From Pezicula radicicola (lineage: Eukaryota > Ascomycota > Leotiomycetes > Helotiales > Dermateaceae): 64,000 bases of DNA. This document shows positions 11,341-24,225 of the stretch, in pieces. A model generated the notes under the pieces. It saw only the letters and a program-made list of their open reading frames with translations, searched no databases and had not been told where the DNA came from. The first letter of the stretch is position 1. The number at the start of each line of letters is the position of its first letter. Made by a program: the position numbers and the translations under genes. The stretch is from assembly GCA_003008705.1 (NCBI GenBank), contig PDUO01000008.1, positions 558,001-622,000 on the forward strand, given 5' to 3'.

Positions 11341-13163
11341 TCAATCATGCTCCTCATCATCTCCATATTCTTCATCACTCTCGTCACTCTCCCCTGACCA
11401 CCCTTCACTCTCAAGATCCCTGCCTCTTATTCCCCAACTAGCAATGAAGCCCAAGAATGCAATTCCGCCAAATACGCCCCAGGCCAATACCTCTCCTTTC
11501 GGACGAACGTTAGTCGCGATACTGAAGAGACCTCCAGAGAGGAATGGACCAGCTGCTCGGCCAGCAGCGGAGAGGGTTTGTGCAAGACCATTGAGCGTGC
11601 CGAGAACGGATGGGGAGGGCGCTGAGTTTGTGATCTGTTAAGTTTTATTAGCGAGTTCAAAGAAGAGGAGTGGAAAAAGAATATAAATCACCGTACCAGA
11701 AGAAGAGCGCTCGTCAACCCGCCAACAGCGGAGACGGTCTTGACGAGAAGCACAAACCCAATCTCGATCCATAGCCAAACCTTGCCATCACCCCAACCAA
11801 ATGGCGCAGGACTGTTCTTGTACCCAACCCACGGCATCATCATCATAGCCAAAAAGAAGCCAAACAATCCCGCACGATATGTCGCTTTGTTCCCCATTTT
11901 CTCCTTCAACTTCCCGAATATGCCAACTTGGAAGACGATGGTAACAATGCCAGCGAATGACAGTGACAGACCAATTTCTGAGGGCGAGAGGCTGCGGCCG
12001 GTTGGCAACGGGGCAGAAGCGAAAATTGGGTAGAGTGAGTTGAAGGAGATATTGGAGAGCTGAAAGATCAGGTATGTGGACAACAGGAGGATTGTGTCGC
12101 GGTTAAGGATCTCTTTGGATGTAAGGTGGGAGTCTCCATTCGTGAAAAACTCAGGCAGTGATAGGAGAGATCGGTGCTCGCTGGTTCCATCATCGCTGAG
12201 CAGTGATTCATCTTCGTTCGAGGCGATGTTTGTTCTGTCGCTATGGTGCCGACCCTGGTGCTGGAAGTGGTGGCGTAGGTAAGTCGGTGATTTGGCACCG
12301 CCTGTAAACTGCCAGAGCCAGCTGAAGAGGTTGCCAACTCTCTCCTTAAGTGGGGGGAGATATTTGGCTTCTTCAAGCGATTCTTCAAGGAAGAAGCCGG
12401 TGAGGACCAAGTCTACTGTTAAGATCAAAGCTGCCACTAGATTTGGTAGGAGATATGGGTAGGGATTCTTATGCCCAGGCTTAAAGGGATTGTTCTCGAA
12501 GATCAAAAGCCCACCCAGAGCGGGACCTGTGATACCTCCAATTCCATATATGACTGGCAGGTAAACGAAAGCCTTGCTCTGGTTGCTGCGATCGGTAATT
12601 TCCCCAAGACACGTACTTATAACGCCTTGATTCCCATTGACCATACCCATCAACGCTTGAACTAAAACCGCTTGCCACATTGTCCTACAGAATCCAAAGG
12701 CCAAAAAACACGCAGCCGTCAAAAGGGTGCCGGTCATCACAACAGGCTTCCGCCCAATGCGATCCGACAGCCAGCCCCAGAAGAAATTTGTCGCAAATTG
12801 AGCCAGCGCAAACGAAGAAGCTATTGTACCAACATATAGCCCAATCTCTGTGGGGTCTACTTCAGGGAAAGTCGAGGTCATTTCGGGGAGGTAGGGCGAT
12901 ATCGAGTTGAGGGCTGTCTGTTCGGCAAGGGCGATAATAGCGAGCATCGTGAGCTGCTTAACTGGAAGAGGGGAGCTCTCATGGTCGTGTCCATGCTCGC
13001 TGCTATGACCATTTGGTGGATTCGTAGAGCCGTCTTGGCTAGTAATTGTCGTAGGAGTAGGTGGTCTTCCTCGCGACTTTGGAGGCGGCGTGGGGAAAGT
13101 CTGGTAATGTAGTGTTGAGGACTTCCTGTGATCCATTCCTGGCTTGAGGTGTGTCGAAGTCAT
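11341..13163 (-). CDS. MFS transporter, multidrug/ZIFL-like
   Basis: Exons 13163-11697 and 11634-11341 join in phase 0 (GT-AG, 62 nt) to 586 residues. After a ~75-residue Pro/His/Ser-rich cytosolic N-tail come six membrane helices, a long acidic and His-rich central loop (about residues 275-350) and six more helices. The MFS motif-A block GWLSDRIGRKPVV lies between helices 2 and 3. The second exon supplies helices 11-12 and a tail ending in a Glu/Asp-rich stretch (ESDESDEEYGDDEEHD). It is a proton-coupled exporter or antiporter of small molecules by family; the substrate cannot be read. The His-rich N-tail (HSSEHGHDHESS) and the His-rich loop recall metal-linked ZIFL/YCR023C-type carriers, but that is inference. 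The gene looks intact. Confidence 0.85.
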
Positions 13164-14034
13164 GGTGGCGCACCTTGACTGGACCCTATTGTGCCTATCC
13201 TCTGGCTGCTACAGACAGCGGCCTTTCGTCGTGGCTTAATTGTTGTCGCACCAGGTTCCCTTCCTGATAAGTACGCAGGTGAGTATATCGATGATGGTGG
13301 TATCCCTTGGGAGGCAGCAGCTCCACAGGAGAAGAACTGAGGAAGCTGCAAGGGGAAAGGGAAGGGGAAGGGGAAGGTCGACAACACGCCTCAAGACTGG
13401 AACCCTAAAACTCCTGCGACAGTGGTTCAATCCATTGTCGGTCGTTACTGTCGTCGTGCGGTGATGCGGCAAAGTTTTCACCAGTATTTCCCTTGTGGCT
13501 GGTGACCTGCTGCAAGTCGATGACATCCGTTGTGTTCGCTTGCCGCGGGATCTGATAGGATCTGATAAGAAAAACGAAAAAAATCCTTATCAGCTTGCAG
13601 AGTGGGATGTGGGATGATGCAATGGGAATGAAGACAATTGAAATATACCGTCTGTTACTGGCTAGAGGAAATACGACACAAGACTGTACGCAATCGTTCA
13701 GGCCAAAGCGTAAGACTACGGTTTGGTACCTGTTCCCAAAATCCCATGAATCACAATCGTCATCCCACAAGCCTGGGACTCAATGCTCATCAATTGGTCT
13801 CGACCAGTCATCCGATCTCGATCTGACTACGAGTCCGCACCCCTCACACTTTTGTTCTAGGATCCCCCTCCAAAGCCTCCTTTCACCGCCACGATCCCTT
13901 AGCCAGAAGCCCTCTGAGCTGTCAACACAAAGTTTCAGTAGCTCCAACCAACAGAACCATTTAAAATGTCGCTGTTGCAGATGGCGGGGAATGGAGGCGG
14001 ATGCGGAGACGGAGGAGACTTACTGGACGAATGA
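13164..14034. other. Intergenic between MFS and SGNH-hydrolase genes
   Basis: This holds the upstream region of the leftward MFS gene and the 3' flank of the leftward SGNH gene. A purine repeat of GGGAA-type units lies at 13351-13378. No gene is supported. Confidence 0.5.
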
Positions 14035-16105
14035 TCAACGCATATCCACACCACTATTCGCATCAACAACACCATCATCATTCTCGAAATACCTCCCGTT
14101 AGGATCCGCCTGACCATGGTACGTCTCCGGTGGAAGAAAGGCGCACTTAGCAGCGTCTCGAGCAAGATATCTGCAGACGTGCAAGTGCAGCAATATCGCG
14201 ACGCGTTGATTGCCGCGTTCCGTCAACCGCCATTGCTTCGAAGGGCTCATATAAAAGTCTTGCTCGGCTGCTTGACCTTCGAAGTCGATATCTGTGTCAA
14301 GCCATCCCGACGTATCAAGCCAATATATCGACGAGTCGCCTTCAATCCGTATTCGATCGACGACTGCTAGTGTTGCTCGCTCGAGTTGACCACGAAGTGG
14401 CCTCATCACAAATATGGGTAGGCTTTGAGGTCATAGAAGTTAGCATTGGGTTGCTTTCCAGGGACCATTCGATACAATTGGCCTTACTCAGGGGAATTTG
14501 GATACGACAACGTTCGTATCGCTTTTATCATTGAGACATACGTGTCCTCAAATAAAAGCTCCAATTCCCAGCTCGTTTTGTTTTTATAGTCGTCTTTGTG
14601 CATTTGGAATGACTCCCAGTCGCTAGTCCCGAGGTTCATAATCTACACTCCACGAATTAGAATACTATGTGTGGTCATGCTCGAGATTGCTAGCAGTGAT
14701 TCAGCGATTGGTGCTCGGCGAAGCCCTTGCAAAGACCTTGCTCGGGTAGTTCAGTTGTGCTCAAGTGAGTGATGGAAAAACCTACCATGATGTTCGGTTG
14801 GTATGCTTGGAAGAGCCATGGCTTCGCAAAGTGTTCACTACCAAGTGGACCACTGCTACCTGTTAGTCATCTTGGACAAAACACACTTCTTGGGGTGATC
14901 GGATAAGTCTAGTAGATCAAAGATTGATAATGACCTTTGGAAAAAGATGTCAGATATCCCAATGGGGCTGCCTCTGCCTCCAACACAATCTTGAACCAGG
15001 CACATATCCTTCATTGTGATTGCAGTGTGGTCTGCATCAAACATCTCACCAAGCAGGTATTCCCAACCGGTAACTCCACCAAGAATGCCACGAGTGGCGG
15101 TGGAAAGATGTTTAACCTAGACTGGCCTGTAAGCAACTGAACTCGTGTTGGTTATTCAGAGGAATTCCATAAAGGCGACCAACAAGTAGGGAAAGAGGCA
15201 TAGGAGAAGACGCACCGTTGACCCTGGAACATCAGTAATGATCTCGAGTAGTTTTCGGGGTGGTTTTGCCTCGTATGGTAACATTTCGCCATCGTCGTCA
15301 ATCCATACTCCTTGAAATTGTAGTGTCTCGATATCATTGCCACTCGCCATCGGGGCAATTATCCTAATGTCGTGGCTTGATTGTGCAACTAGGTTTTGGA
15401 TAGCGACCAAAGATGTTGCATTTGGAAAGATGGAGTAGTCGTTTTCATCCACTCTGGCCAAAAGAGATATTGGGGCAGCGCTTGCATTGGTTGGGCGCAA
15501 AAAGACTGGCAGGGCATCTGTCTCTCCGCTTGATGGTCGACTATTTCGCAGTGAGATAAGGACCGTAGTAGTACCATTCACCCTGATATCAAAGTATGCG
15601 CCTATATGGATAAATATTCAGCCAGGATCAGTTAAATTACTCAGACCCAATCACTAATCCAGCGAGAACGGTATGAGAACGGCGAGCAAAAACACTGAAG
15701 GGAATGGAGAGGAGTTAAGCGGTCGTTGTCAGTCAAGCTCTTTCGAGTGAGTGAAACGATCTTCGTAAAACTTTGCCCTCTCCCTGCTCATCACCACCTA
15801 CAGTACCAGGAGTAGTCGGATGACATACCTGGAAAAGAGGCATCCCACCGAGTACTGTCTGGGGAAGGGTTCCAGCGACCAACATACTTCTTCCAATTAG
15901 CTCAGGTAGCTCTCAGGAAACCTATTGAGAGACTTACCCGAATGAATCGATGGCTTGCAGCGACGAATCTCAGACCAGTAAGGTCTAGCTCCGATGTCTG
16001 TGGGCTCTTCTTGTGCTTGACGCTGCTGCCATCCCTTTGCAAAACTAGACATATCCAGAGTAAAGTGAATAGACAACATGACATCAAGCAAGCCAATCGA
16101 GTCAT
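14035..16105 (-). CDS. SGNH/GDSL-like hydrolase with N-terminal membrane anchor
   Basis: Seven exons (16105-15938, 15889-15829, 15601-15216, 15116-14935, 14852-14786, 14642-14488, 14422-14035) join in frame to 468 residues. Residues 5-22 form a hydrophobic anchor. A jelly-roll-like region (KYVGRWNPSPD, GAYFDIRVNGTTTVL) precedes the SGNH core. NLGTSDWES fits block III, and the C-terminus has WLDTSGWLDTDIDF and the block-V-like WRLTERGNQRVA, typical of fungal SGNH proteins with a carbohydrate-binding N-domain. They deacylate glycans or esters outside the cell or in the secretory lumen. Odd: no clear GDS block; the equivalent place reads TDVPGS. An in-frame ATG at 16261 would add 52 residues with an alternative hydrophobic leader, so the start is uncertain. 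It is divergent from the 16.76 kb gene. Confidence 0.8.
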
Positions 16106-16758
16106 CGAAACGCTTCGACGATCATTAATTCTTGCAACATGAGACTTTCGACCGTTATGTCGCGCCAGCCATTCGTGGACTGGACGCAGGGCTTCAACAT
16201 CTGAGAAAGTCAACAAGGCAAGAACCACCAGATGCAAATGTTGATTTGAGATACGCACCACTATGCTCTTCTCCTGCGCGATTGAATATTGCCAGACCTT
16301 CCTTCATCGTCATCAACGCTACCTGGCTCGGTGACGAGGATGAGGGTGAAGGCTAATACCGTCGTTGGGGGGAGGTAATCCTCACCAGATTTCTCGATGA
16401 TGTGACGGGTGGACCACTTGCCAGATCAAAAGAACTAATTGGCTCAGGCTCAGCTAAACAATAAGCACGAGAGGGAGAATATAGGGGAAAACAGAACACG
16501 GGAATTCAGATGATTTCACTGATCATGTACAAGGCGAACTTTTTAGCCTGGTTCTCAGGAGCAAAATATTCTGGGGATGTGGATGAATGCAACAAGGGAG
16601 GAACGACCCTGGCCATCTAAATGGCCCTTCTAGACAGCCGCGAAAATTAAAATGGCTACTTCTACAAGTTCAAGTTCTCACCCCTCTGCCAGCATTCTCC
16701 TTATACAAACAAGTTTTGGACAACAACTCCCTTTTGGCACCTCTCGATTCCTACGATA
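16106..16758. promoter_or_regulatory. Shared divergent promoter region
   Basis: About 650 bp lie between two start codons that point away from each other: the SGNH-like hydrolase and the type II membrane protein. Both promoters must sit here, so co-regulation is possible. No specific binding site is identified. If the upstream hydrolase start at 16261 is used, the region shrinks to about 500 bp. Confidence 0.5.
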
Positions 16759-18661
16759 ATGTACACGTTCATCTTGGCCGCCAGAAGATGGATACTCCTT
16801 TTTGCACTTTTGGCACTTCTTTATGTCTTGCTGGCGCAACCCTCTCATATTCGCTCCAAGGCAAGCATTACGGCTCACATAACTTTCCGTATATCGCATG
16901 CGAGCCCGCTACTCAATCTTTCTGAAACTGTCTCACCAGATAACCATGACAGACACAAGACCGATTCTATTCCCCGATATGGTGGACACAATGCCCAGTT
17001 ATCCACTGGTGGTTCAAGACTCACCGAGAAATTAACTCATGGCAAAACGCACATAGTGTAAGTGTTGATTCTTTAAAGGCACTACTTGGTTTGTGGAGCT
17101 AGTCTGCGACCTCCGCCCGTTATTATCATTCTCTGTACAAGCCCAATCGGGAAGGCCGAGCACGAAATTGTTCCAATTACTGCGGGACTTGAGCAGCGCA
17201 AAGTCGGCTTCTTAACAGACAATAAAGCATGGCTGACTATAAGCAGAACTTCAACAAGTCTACTCCAACTCACACATTGCCCCATCATGGCTAACCAGCA
17301 CACAAAACATATCCGTCTTCGGAGTATTCTCTATAATATATCGATGACCCCGTGGTTCTCTGACTCGCCAGAAATGCGGAAGTTTTGGAATCCCACAATA
17401 CTATCTCTGCCTTCATGGGCCGAGAACCAATATATCATAATGAGCATGGTATTGCTCAAGGGCGCGGGATATCGTCAGAATGTGCTCTGCGAAGCCAACA
17501 TCTGTGAAGCGAATCCAACGCATGCCTCTAGGACGTCACGAGCTTGTTCCGAACAAGACTTGGCGATTCTTGGTCCAAATGGAGGCATGCGCTGTGCAAC
17601 TGTTCCTATTGATGTTAGTGTCCCGTGGGTATTTCCCGCAAGGTGCGAGGGCAGAGAGCAGGAGCTTGCAGATATTGCTGGCTTTCATGACCCCAGACTA
17701 TTCTATTCAGGTCGCGGCGAGCCTTTGCTGATACTATCATCACAGTATGTTTGCCATTAAATCTAGATTTTTTTCTGTGCTTATTCATCTTAATAGGTCA
17801 CGATACGCTTGTATTGGACTTTGGACTATTGACCTTCGGAAGCTGTATCCATGTCTTGAGCCAACCTTCTCCTCTTCACCTAAACGCCTTGGTCCTGGGC
17901 CACTAATGTCATACCCGGAACTTACTGAACTTACTCGAAATCCCCCAGAGACCCGTCGATCATACGAGAAGAACTGGTTGATGTTCTCTCCCACACCGTC
18001 ATCCACATATCTACAGTACGAATTGACTTCCACACAAAGAACATTTGCAAAGCTCGTAGGAGGGGGTTACACAACCAGAAACATGACGTATCCTCTGGAA
18101 GAACAATGTCTTCGCGATGCTACTCCCGATGAGATTGCAAAATATGAATACCTAGCCAACGGCACATGGCATCAAGCAACTCCAGCCTTGAAGCTCATAC
18201 TCTGCGAACGTACGAACCTAACTTGCCAGGCTGAACCCCCCGAAATTGTATTTTTCGCGGCCATTCATCGCCAGCACAAAAACTACCTACAACTCCCGAT
18301 CCGCTATGAGCGCTACTTTGTTCTTTGGTCTGCAAAACCCCCATTCGGCATGCTAGCAGTCAGCCAGTATCCTGTTCTCTTTGCAAACGAGACAACCACG
18401 GGATGGACTTCAGAAGAGACTTGGGACGATATTCTTGATGCTAAGTATGAGCACAGAGGATTTTGGGCCAAGTTCACGTATACGACTACTATCGCCTATG
18501 CAGCGCGCCGTGATGAAGGTGATGTTAGGGATAAGGGGACTGGATTCTTGGATGATGAGGTAATTGTAAGTGTCGGCGTTGATGATATAGATCAGGCTTT
18601 TGGCAGGGTTACAGCTATGGAGCTTTTAGGTTGTTTGCGACTTTGCAATACAGGAGCATAA
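16759..18661 (+). CDS. Type II membrane protein with propeller-like DPR motif (possible mannosyltransferase/GH130-like)
   Basis: Exons 16759-17057, 17103-17744 and 17797-18661 join in frame to 601 residues. Residues 9-26 (RWILLFALLALLYVLLAQ) form a signal anchor, placing the rest in the Golgi lumen or outside. The block DPRLFYSGRGEPLLIL recalls the DPR motifs of five-bladed-propeller enzymes such as GH130 and the fungal beta-1,2-mannosyltransferases. Later blocks (KNWLMFSP, FAAIHRQHKNY, RYERYFVLWSAKPPFG) are conserved-looking but I cannot place them precisely. Several paired cysteines and Asn glycosylation sequons fit a secreted-pathway protein. Its divergent partner is the SGNH-like hydrolase, so a joint role in making or trimming surface glycan is a reasonable inference. 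The family assignment is tentative. Confidence 0.7.
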
Positions 18662-19545
18662 GTAGGAGGATAGGTATACTGGATTTTATATTAATATCGG
18701 TATAGTATGTAGAAGAAGTTCTATCATGATTACACACATTTTTTTCTCCCAAGTTGATAATTTCAATATAATAGATCAACTTTGTTTTCTGCTCTCTGCC
18801 ACTTAGAATAAGTCGAGCAATATATTTCCCTAAGCATGTAACTAATCTTCTAGCACATACGACCATAAACTGAGGAGAATCGGGCTTTTTCCAACTCTAT
18901 TAGATAGGGCAGACTCTTTAACTCGGCTATAAAATATTAATAGGCAACCAAGAGCCCGTCCCATAGCAAATAAGGCGTTATAAGACCTGTGCCATTAAGA
19001 GTAATATAGCGTCATTGGTTTTAAAGTCAATTTCCCACTATAATAACAGTAAGACAGATCGGTCGATCAAGGTAGGGAAGTAAAGAGAAAGAGTGTAATG
19101 AGCTTCTCTGTAGAGACATCAATAATATCATCCAGAAGTCATGTCTGACTGAAGTCTAGGTAACAGTAAACCTAGTAGTATAGTTCTTGAATAACTTGAA
19201 CTTAATGATCCGACCCCAACAGCTCTATCCTCAATTAGAGTTGCTAAGATGTTCATCCGATAATATATAAATAGTAGAGTGACTTGTAAAGGAGGTTCAA
19301 TTTCTCTAAACTAGGTACTAGATAAGAAGGCACAGATTACTAAGGTGATTCGTGTTATGTTTAGTGTGTACTTCCGCTATTCTTAATGTTAGGAGAAACA
19401 AAAACAACGACGATTCTAGAGTCAATAATAATACAAAACAAGTAGAACGCCCAGTCCCTCTATCAATCTATGTATACGCCTAAGTAAAAATATCTAACTT
19501 TTTCGGTGTAAAAAAGCACGCCTAGTTAAGCTCAATAAGGAAATA
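18662..19545. other. AT-rich intergenic with a 5S fragment
   Basis: No gene is supported between the converging 3' ends of the flanking genes. It contains a truncated 5S sequence (listed separately) followed by AT-rich DNA. Confidence 0.5.
18855..18885 (+). pseudogene. Truncated 5S rRNA, 5' ~31 nt
   Basis: ACATACGACCATAAACTGAG and the following bases match the first ~31 nt of the intact 5S gene at 56.76 kb, with two C-to-T/G-to-A-type differences. The match then stops abruptly. It lacks the internal promoter elements and cannot make 5S rRNA. Confidence 0.75.
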
Positions 19546-21017
19546 TCAGTGGAAATGAGGAATCATCTTCGTCCAGTTTACAGTCTGATACAGAGAGATA
19601 GGCTGTGACCTCAAACTCACAATTTGCTCTACAGCAATAAACAAACGAAATACAAAGAAAGTATAGAAGAGAACCCTAGACGGGATGCTTAACGGTTGTT
19701 TCTCTGTTACACGGGCAAAACCAAAGTCGTAATTGCGCAATCCCCGTCCTAACCTATAAACGAAGCAACAAAGAGGAATGGCTGTGGATATTGAACTTGA
19801 AATACGCCATAACCACCGTTCGATAGGTGTTGGAAAGCTGAAATTCCACGCAAGGATATGTGTCGAACTAAATAGACATGCTGTAGCGTAGGTTATAAGC
19901 AGCCAGTAATGAAGCTCTTTATAAAATGGACCACTAAGACTAGAATCTCTTTTTTTCATCCTTCGAAGCGATCCTGGTATCCAGCCGTATTCGGTGAAGG
20001 CTTGTGGTGTTTCCTCGTCATAGTTGTTTTGATTTACTAGGTCAGAATTGACCCTATGTCCTGCTGACATATTCCGGGCCATATATGTTAGGATTGTCCT
20101 TCTAACGGTAGATTTACCTGGTGTAACGTCGATGGAAAATGGGGTGGCCATATTGTAGGGCTTGCTGGAAAACTCTTATTGTAAGTATTCATACTGATAG
20201 ATTCAGAAGAGAAGAGAAGAGCTTACGACCAGTAAAACGCATAGGTGACTAGAGTGAACAGCACACAAGATGCAGTCGCTAGCTCAAGTAATGAGACACA
20301 GAGATGCTCGATAAACCGCGCGGTCGTTTGCACCGCCAACCAAGAGATTTGAATACAAGCTAAGGCCTTGACAAGACCATCCGCTTTACTCTTATCCATT
20401 ATCTCCGCACTATCCATAGCCTGGATCTCAGCTAAGGAATCTGTGAGGTCTTTACCACGTAGACCCATATGGAATACTCCCAAGTCAGTCCATCGGCCAC
20501 TGTAATCTTGACGCCGGACGCGAATCCCCTCCATCAAGATGCAGTGTCCATGAGTCTGGCTCAATTTATAGCCTTCGCCTTTGCTCTTGGCTTCTTTCAC
20601 AATCTTCCTTGCGAGTTTCCAGTCTATGAAGGGCCAGCAAAGCAAGATCTCGGGGCCCCATAATGCCATAACCAATTTAATCACACGATTGGCGAAATTC
20701 GTAATCTCCCCTCTATGCTTCCTTTTAAAATTTTCACCGAAGATTCTCGATGCCTTGACAATCACACTTGCAATCCCTCCGTCGTAGGTCAGCGTGCTAG
20801 CAATTTCGAAGAGATCGGGATGTTGAGCTGTCCATGAGCAGATTAAGAGTGTCAAGAGACAGCCGGCTATGATTTCGAAGGTACCGCGCCCGTTTGGAGA
20901 GTTTGGATCGAAGTTCCAGCTTACTTTGGTGGTGTTCGTTGGTGTATCTATAGTGCTTGTGTTTTGGGCCATGCAGGTAATTGGTATAAGACAGAGAATC
21001 CATAGGAGTTGCGACAT
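19546..21017 (-). CDS. Fungal integral membrane protein with signal peptide
   Basis: Exons 21017-20227 and 20164-19546 join in frame (GT-AG, 62 nt; YWSKPY spans the junction) to 469 residues. An N-terminal signal peptide (LLWILCLIPITCMAQ) precedes the motif SWNFDPNSPNGRGTFEI. This is followed by a hydrophobic segment CLLTLLICSWTAQHPD. This order is characteristic of a large uncharacterised family of fungal membrane proteins. Further membrane segments are near ALWGPEILLCWPF, at the junction (CVLFTLVTYAFYW), and three in exon 2. No catalytic motif is seen and the function is unknown. The coding sequence is intact. Confidence 0.8.
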
Positions 21018-22467
21018 GATGATTTAAACCACAAGTGGGTGGAACCAATGGCTGCAAACAGTGGCTTAACAACGACTCTATTGCCAGTTTCCGAGCAATG
21101 TAAATATTGGAGGTGATTATGTGCGAGAAGTTGAGGTATGAAACATGAAGAGATTTAGACTTCTGTCTTTATTTAAATGGATTGTTACAGTGCAGTTTAT
21201 CAACCTTAAATAAGATGCGGGAAGAGGAGCTGGGACATGAAGCCGCAGGTTGAATTTTCGGTAGCAGCCTACACTGCCCTCTCAACTTGCTGCGCAGCCG
21301 CACCCAGACTCGATTCAGCTCCTGCAGGCTGATTCTGTATCGTTACCTCAATGGCTTGGCACGAAACTCACTCTTGTTACATTTTCATAAATTAGATTCT
21401 AGCCTCTCGATCTATTTTATACGTTTCGAGTTGAGGGTTCTTCAATTATAACCAAAAAGATAGCTCTCGATTTCAGCAGAGTGATAAACGTAATATCTCC
21501 TGATAATAAGGCATAATTGGCTCTTCTGGAATCCTAAGTCGCTTAATAGAATATTTGGCGTCACGAGTTTATTACCTTCGGAGCCTAAGAGTTCGCCCAT
21601 TGTTTAGATAGTGTTAGATTATTGCCAACCTAGAAGGGCTTTAGCAATTACCGGTTACGGTTAGCAGAGACGCCTGCTAACTAGGCAGGGACTTTTGCCA
21701 AGAATAAGGCTTAGAAATTTCTTCGGTGAATAACTGATCTTATTTTATGTAATAGAAGGGGTTTCAAAAAAGCTGCTAAGATTGAATGCCAAAGTCGCTG
21801 TATTCAAATATGCAATGGACGCTTCCACAAGCCTAGTATTTAGGGTGCAGTTAAGCCGTCCAATGGAACTGTCAAGAGGTATTTTCCATTGCTTAACAAG
21901 TCGATATCAGTAAGTTGTAGTCCCTTTTTTCTTTCTTACCTTAGTTTATAGTATTAAACTTAGTCGTTAGGAGGGAGTAGAAGCTTCTGTCTAAACATTA
22001 AGCGACGAGGTTACTGTAAGGTTGACAGCTATGCAGATTCGAGTTCTAATCCAATCTAGGATTCGTTGAATTTATATACACCTACGGTGGACAGCGTAAA
22101 TCGAGTCGGGGGTCCATCCTCTAAGCTTCATCGTATTCATCGGGGTTGAAACCGGAGCGCGGCTGGGCTAGAAGGTAAGCAACTTAGCAAGAGACGACGG
22201 TTTGGGTTTATACAAACTCTACCAACAGCTACAAAGAAACCCCAAATTTGCATCTGAAGAGGAGACTAGAAACATAAGCTTTAATCGTGCTAATTACTCC
22301 AATTTCAGGCTATATATAGCCCTTGAAATTTGCATGCGAAACTTTATCGGGACAGGAAAATAAATAAGGGAATAAGTGCATAGTACTATATATATAAGCG
22401 ATAAATCCCTTTTTCTTCCTTGCTAATTACGGTTGCTTTCAGTATTCTACCACGGGACAAGAGAACC
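21018..22467. other. Intergenic, no gene seen
   Basis: 1.45 kb upstream of the leftward membrane-protein gene and downstream of the leftward propeller gene. It is AT-rich with many stops. A small palindromic stretch (TTAGCAGAGACGCCTGCTAA) lies near 21661. No gene or RNA is supported. Confidence 0.5.
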
Positions 22468-23758
22468 TTACTCTTCCATGCGCAACTTCAGTTTTCCCGC
22501 AACCACCAAACCTCCCATCTGCCCATCATCACTCCAACTGGTCAATAACTCTCCTTGACTCAAATCAGAACCCCACTCATGCATATAAAGACAATACCGA
22601 TGATTTGACTTATGACCAAGAATTTTCGGTATTTCTCCTGCGTCCTTCAAATCCCAAGGACCTTCAGGCTTCTCCGCGACCCCGAGATGAAGGTGATTGC
22701 TCAAGAACTTGTCAACTCCAATGCACATGTACGGCTTCCCTTTCGGACCGTGTTCGCCAACTTTGAATATCATTCCCTGTCCAATGCCGGTCATAACATC
22801 AGATAATTCGTCAACTTTGTGGAAGGTGGACTTCCATCCACCGGCTTTGGTGTGATATTGGTAGTTGGATTTTTGAGATAGGTCATCGCCATACTTGATT
22901 CGAGCCATCATATTACACGGCCATTGCGAGCCTTCAGACTTAACTCCACCAAGGAGATATATCCACCCACCATCGACAAAAGTGTCTATATTCCCCACCC
23001 TGAGATCGTGTTCCTGTTTCACTTTGTCAGTATTGAGAATCCAAAAGTTTAAACATCGTTCGTCTATAAAAGCGACAATTCAAAAAGAAAGAAACACTAC
23101 TTACTCCGAATGGTGACAAACTAGGCACTTTCTCTGCATGGATCTTAGGTCCATCCTTCAGCTCAACACGCACAAATTCCATCCCCACACTCCCCTTATC
23201 CTGGATCAAAACCTTATCATTGAAAATCCAACCCTTACCATTCCCACCTTTTCCATTCTCATCCAAACCATCCTCAATGACACCCCCAAAAGCCCAATTC
23301 GCAACCCTCATATCCGTACCCTTTTTCTTCTTATTATAATCGTCATCCTCGGGCGTCATAGGGATGAACTCGGGCTCTTTAGGCCCCTTGTTCCAATACG
23401 AACATTTAGTAGGATCATTAGTATCTGGGATGTAGGCACAGGTATTGGATGTTAATCCGACGAATTGACCAGCATCGTCGAAACAGAATGTGTCTGCGAA
23501 CATGTAGAAGTGATGCCCGCCTAGCGTAATTGAACGTCCAAGGTCGCGTGGGGTATTGCGACCATTGGTGTCTTTGATTTCGCCGAGCATGTCAATAGAT
23601 TCAACTTTTGGTGGCCATACTATGCGTGCTGAGGGTCCATAAGCCTTATTCTGTGGCTTCGTGGCGGAAGTTGAAGGGTCTTTGGAGGACTGGTCGGATT
23701 GGAATGATTGTTGAATAGAGTTCATCGCGGCTTTTGCTTTCTCAAAGATGGAATACAT
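22468..23758 (-). CDS. DUF4185-like beta-propeller protein
   Basis: Exons 23758-23105 and 23013-22468 join in phase 0 (GGA/GAA, 91 nt intron) to 399 residues. The sequence has propeller-like blocks: RSITLGGHHFYMFADTFC, FVGLTSNTCAYIPD, WAFGGVIEDG, then DTFVDGGWIYLLGG and GMIFKVGEHGPKGKPY. These resemble fungal DUF4185/GH-like proteins whose substrate is unknown. There is no signal peptide: the N-terminus is Ser/Gln-rich and polar, so it may be cytosolic. The gene shares a 467 bp divergent promoter with the RNase H-fold gene. It looks intact. Confidence 0.75.
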
Positions 23759-24225
23759 GATTGATTGATAGTCAGATAGATCAATCGACTATGGATGTGC
23801 TTCCCTCTCTTTTGAATTAGGTATGGGTATGGTATGGTATGGTATCTTGAAAAGAGGAGGAGTCGGGTCGACCTCCATCATTATCATGTGACGGAGAGGG
23901 GTCGCGTCTCAGAGCAGGAGAGCAGGGGCTTTGTTGTCTGTGCGTTCTTCTGGCAGATGGGGGGTTGACTACAGTACTTACAACGGCTATTCACGCTATT
24001 GTATCTACCGGTACTTTTATTAAGTTTCTATTAGGTTTTTACTAGGGGTTTCTAGATGGAGTTAGGAGGAGTACGACGAGGTGATACTGCAATATAAAGA
24101 AGTTCCTTTTCCCTTCGTTGCAAATTCCAAACACAGAGCACATCTACCTAACCTCTACCCACCATTACTGTACTTTCTAAGCTTCCACTCAGACTCTTTC
24201 TTTACAACGTTCTCTTCGCAAGATC
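23759..24225. promoter_or_regulatory. Divergent promoter region
   Basis: 467 bp between the starts of the leftward propeller gene and the rightward RNase H gene. A GGTAT microsatellite lies at 23821-23845. No defined binding site is recognised. Confidence 0.45.
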
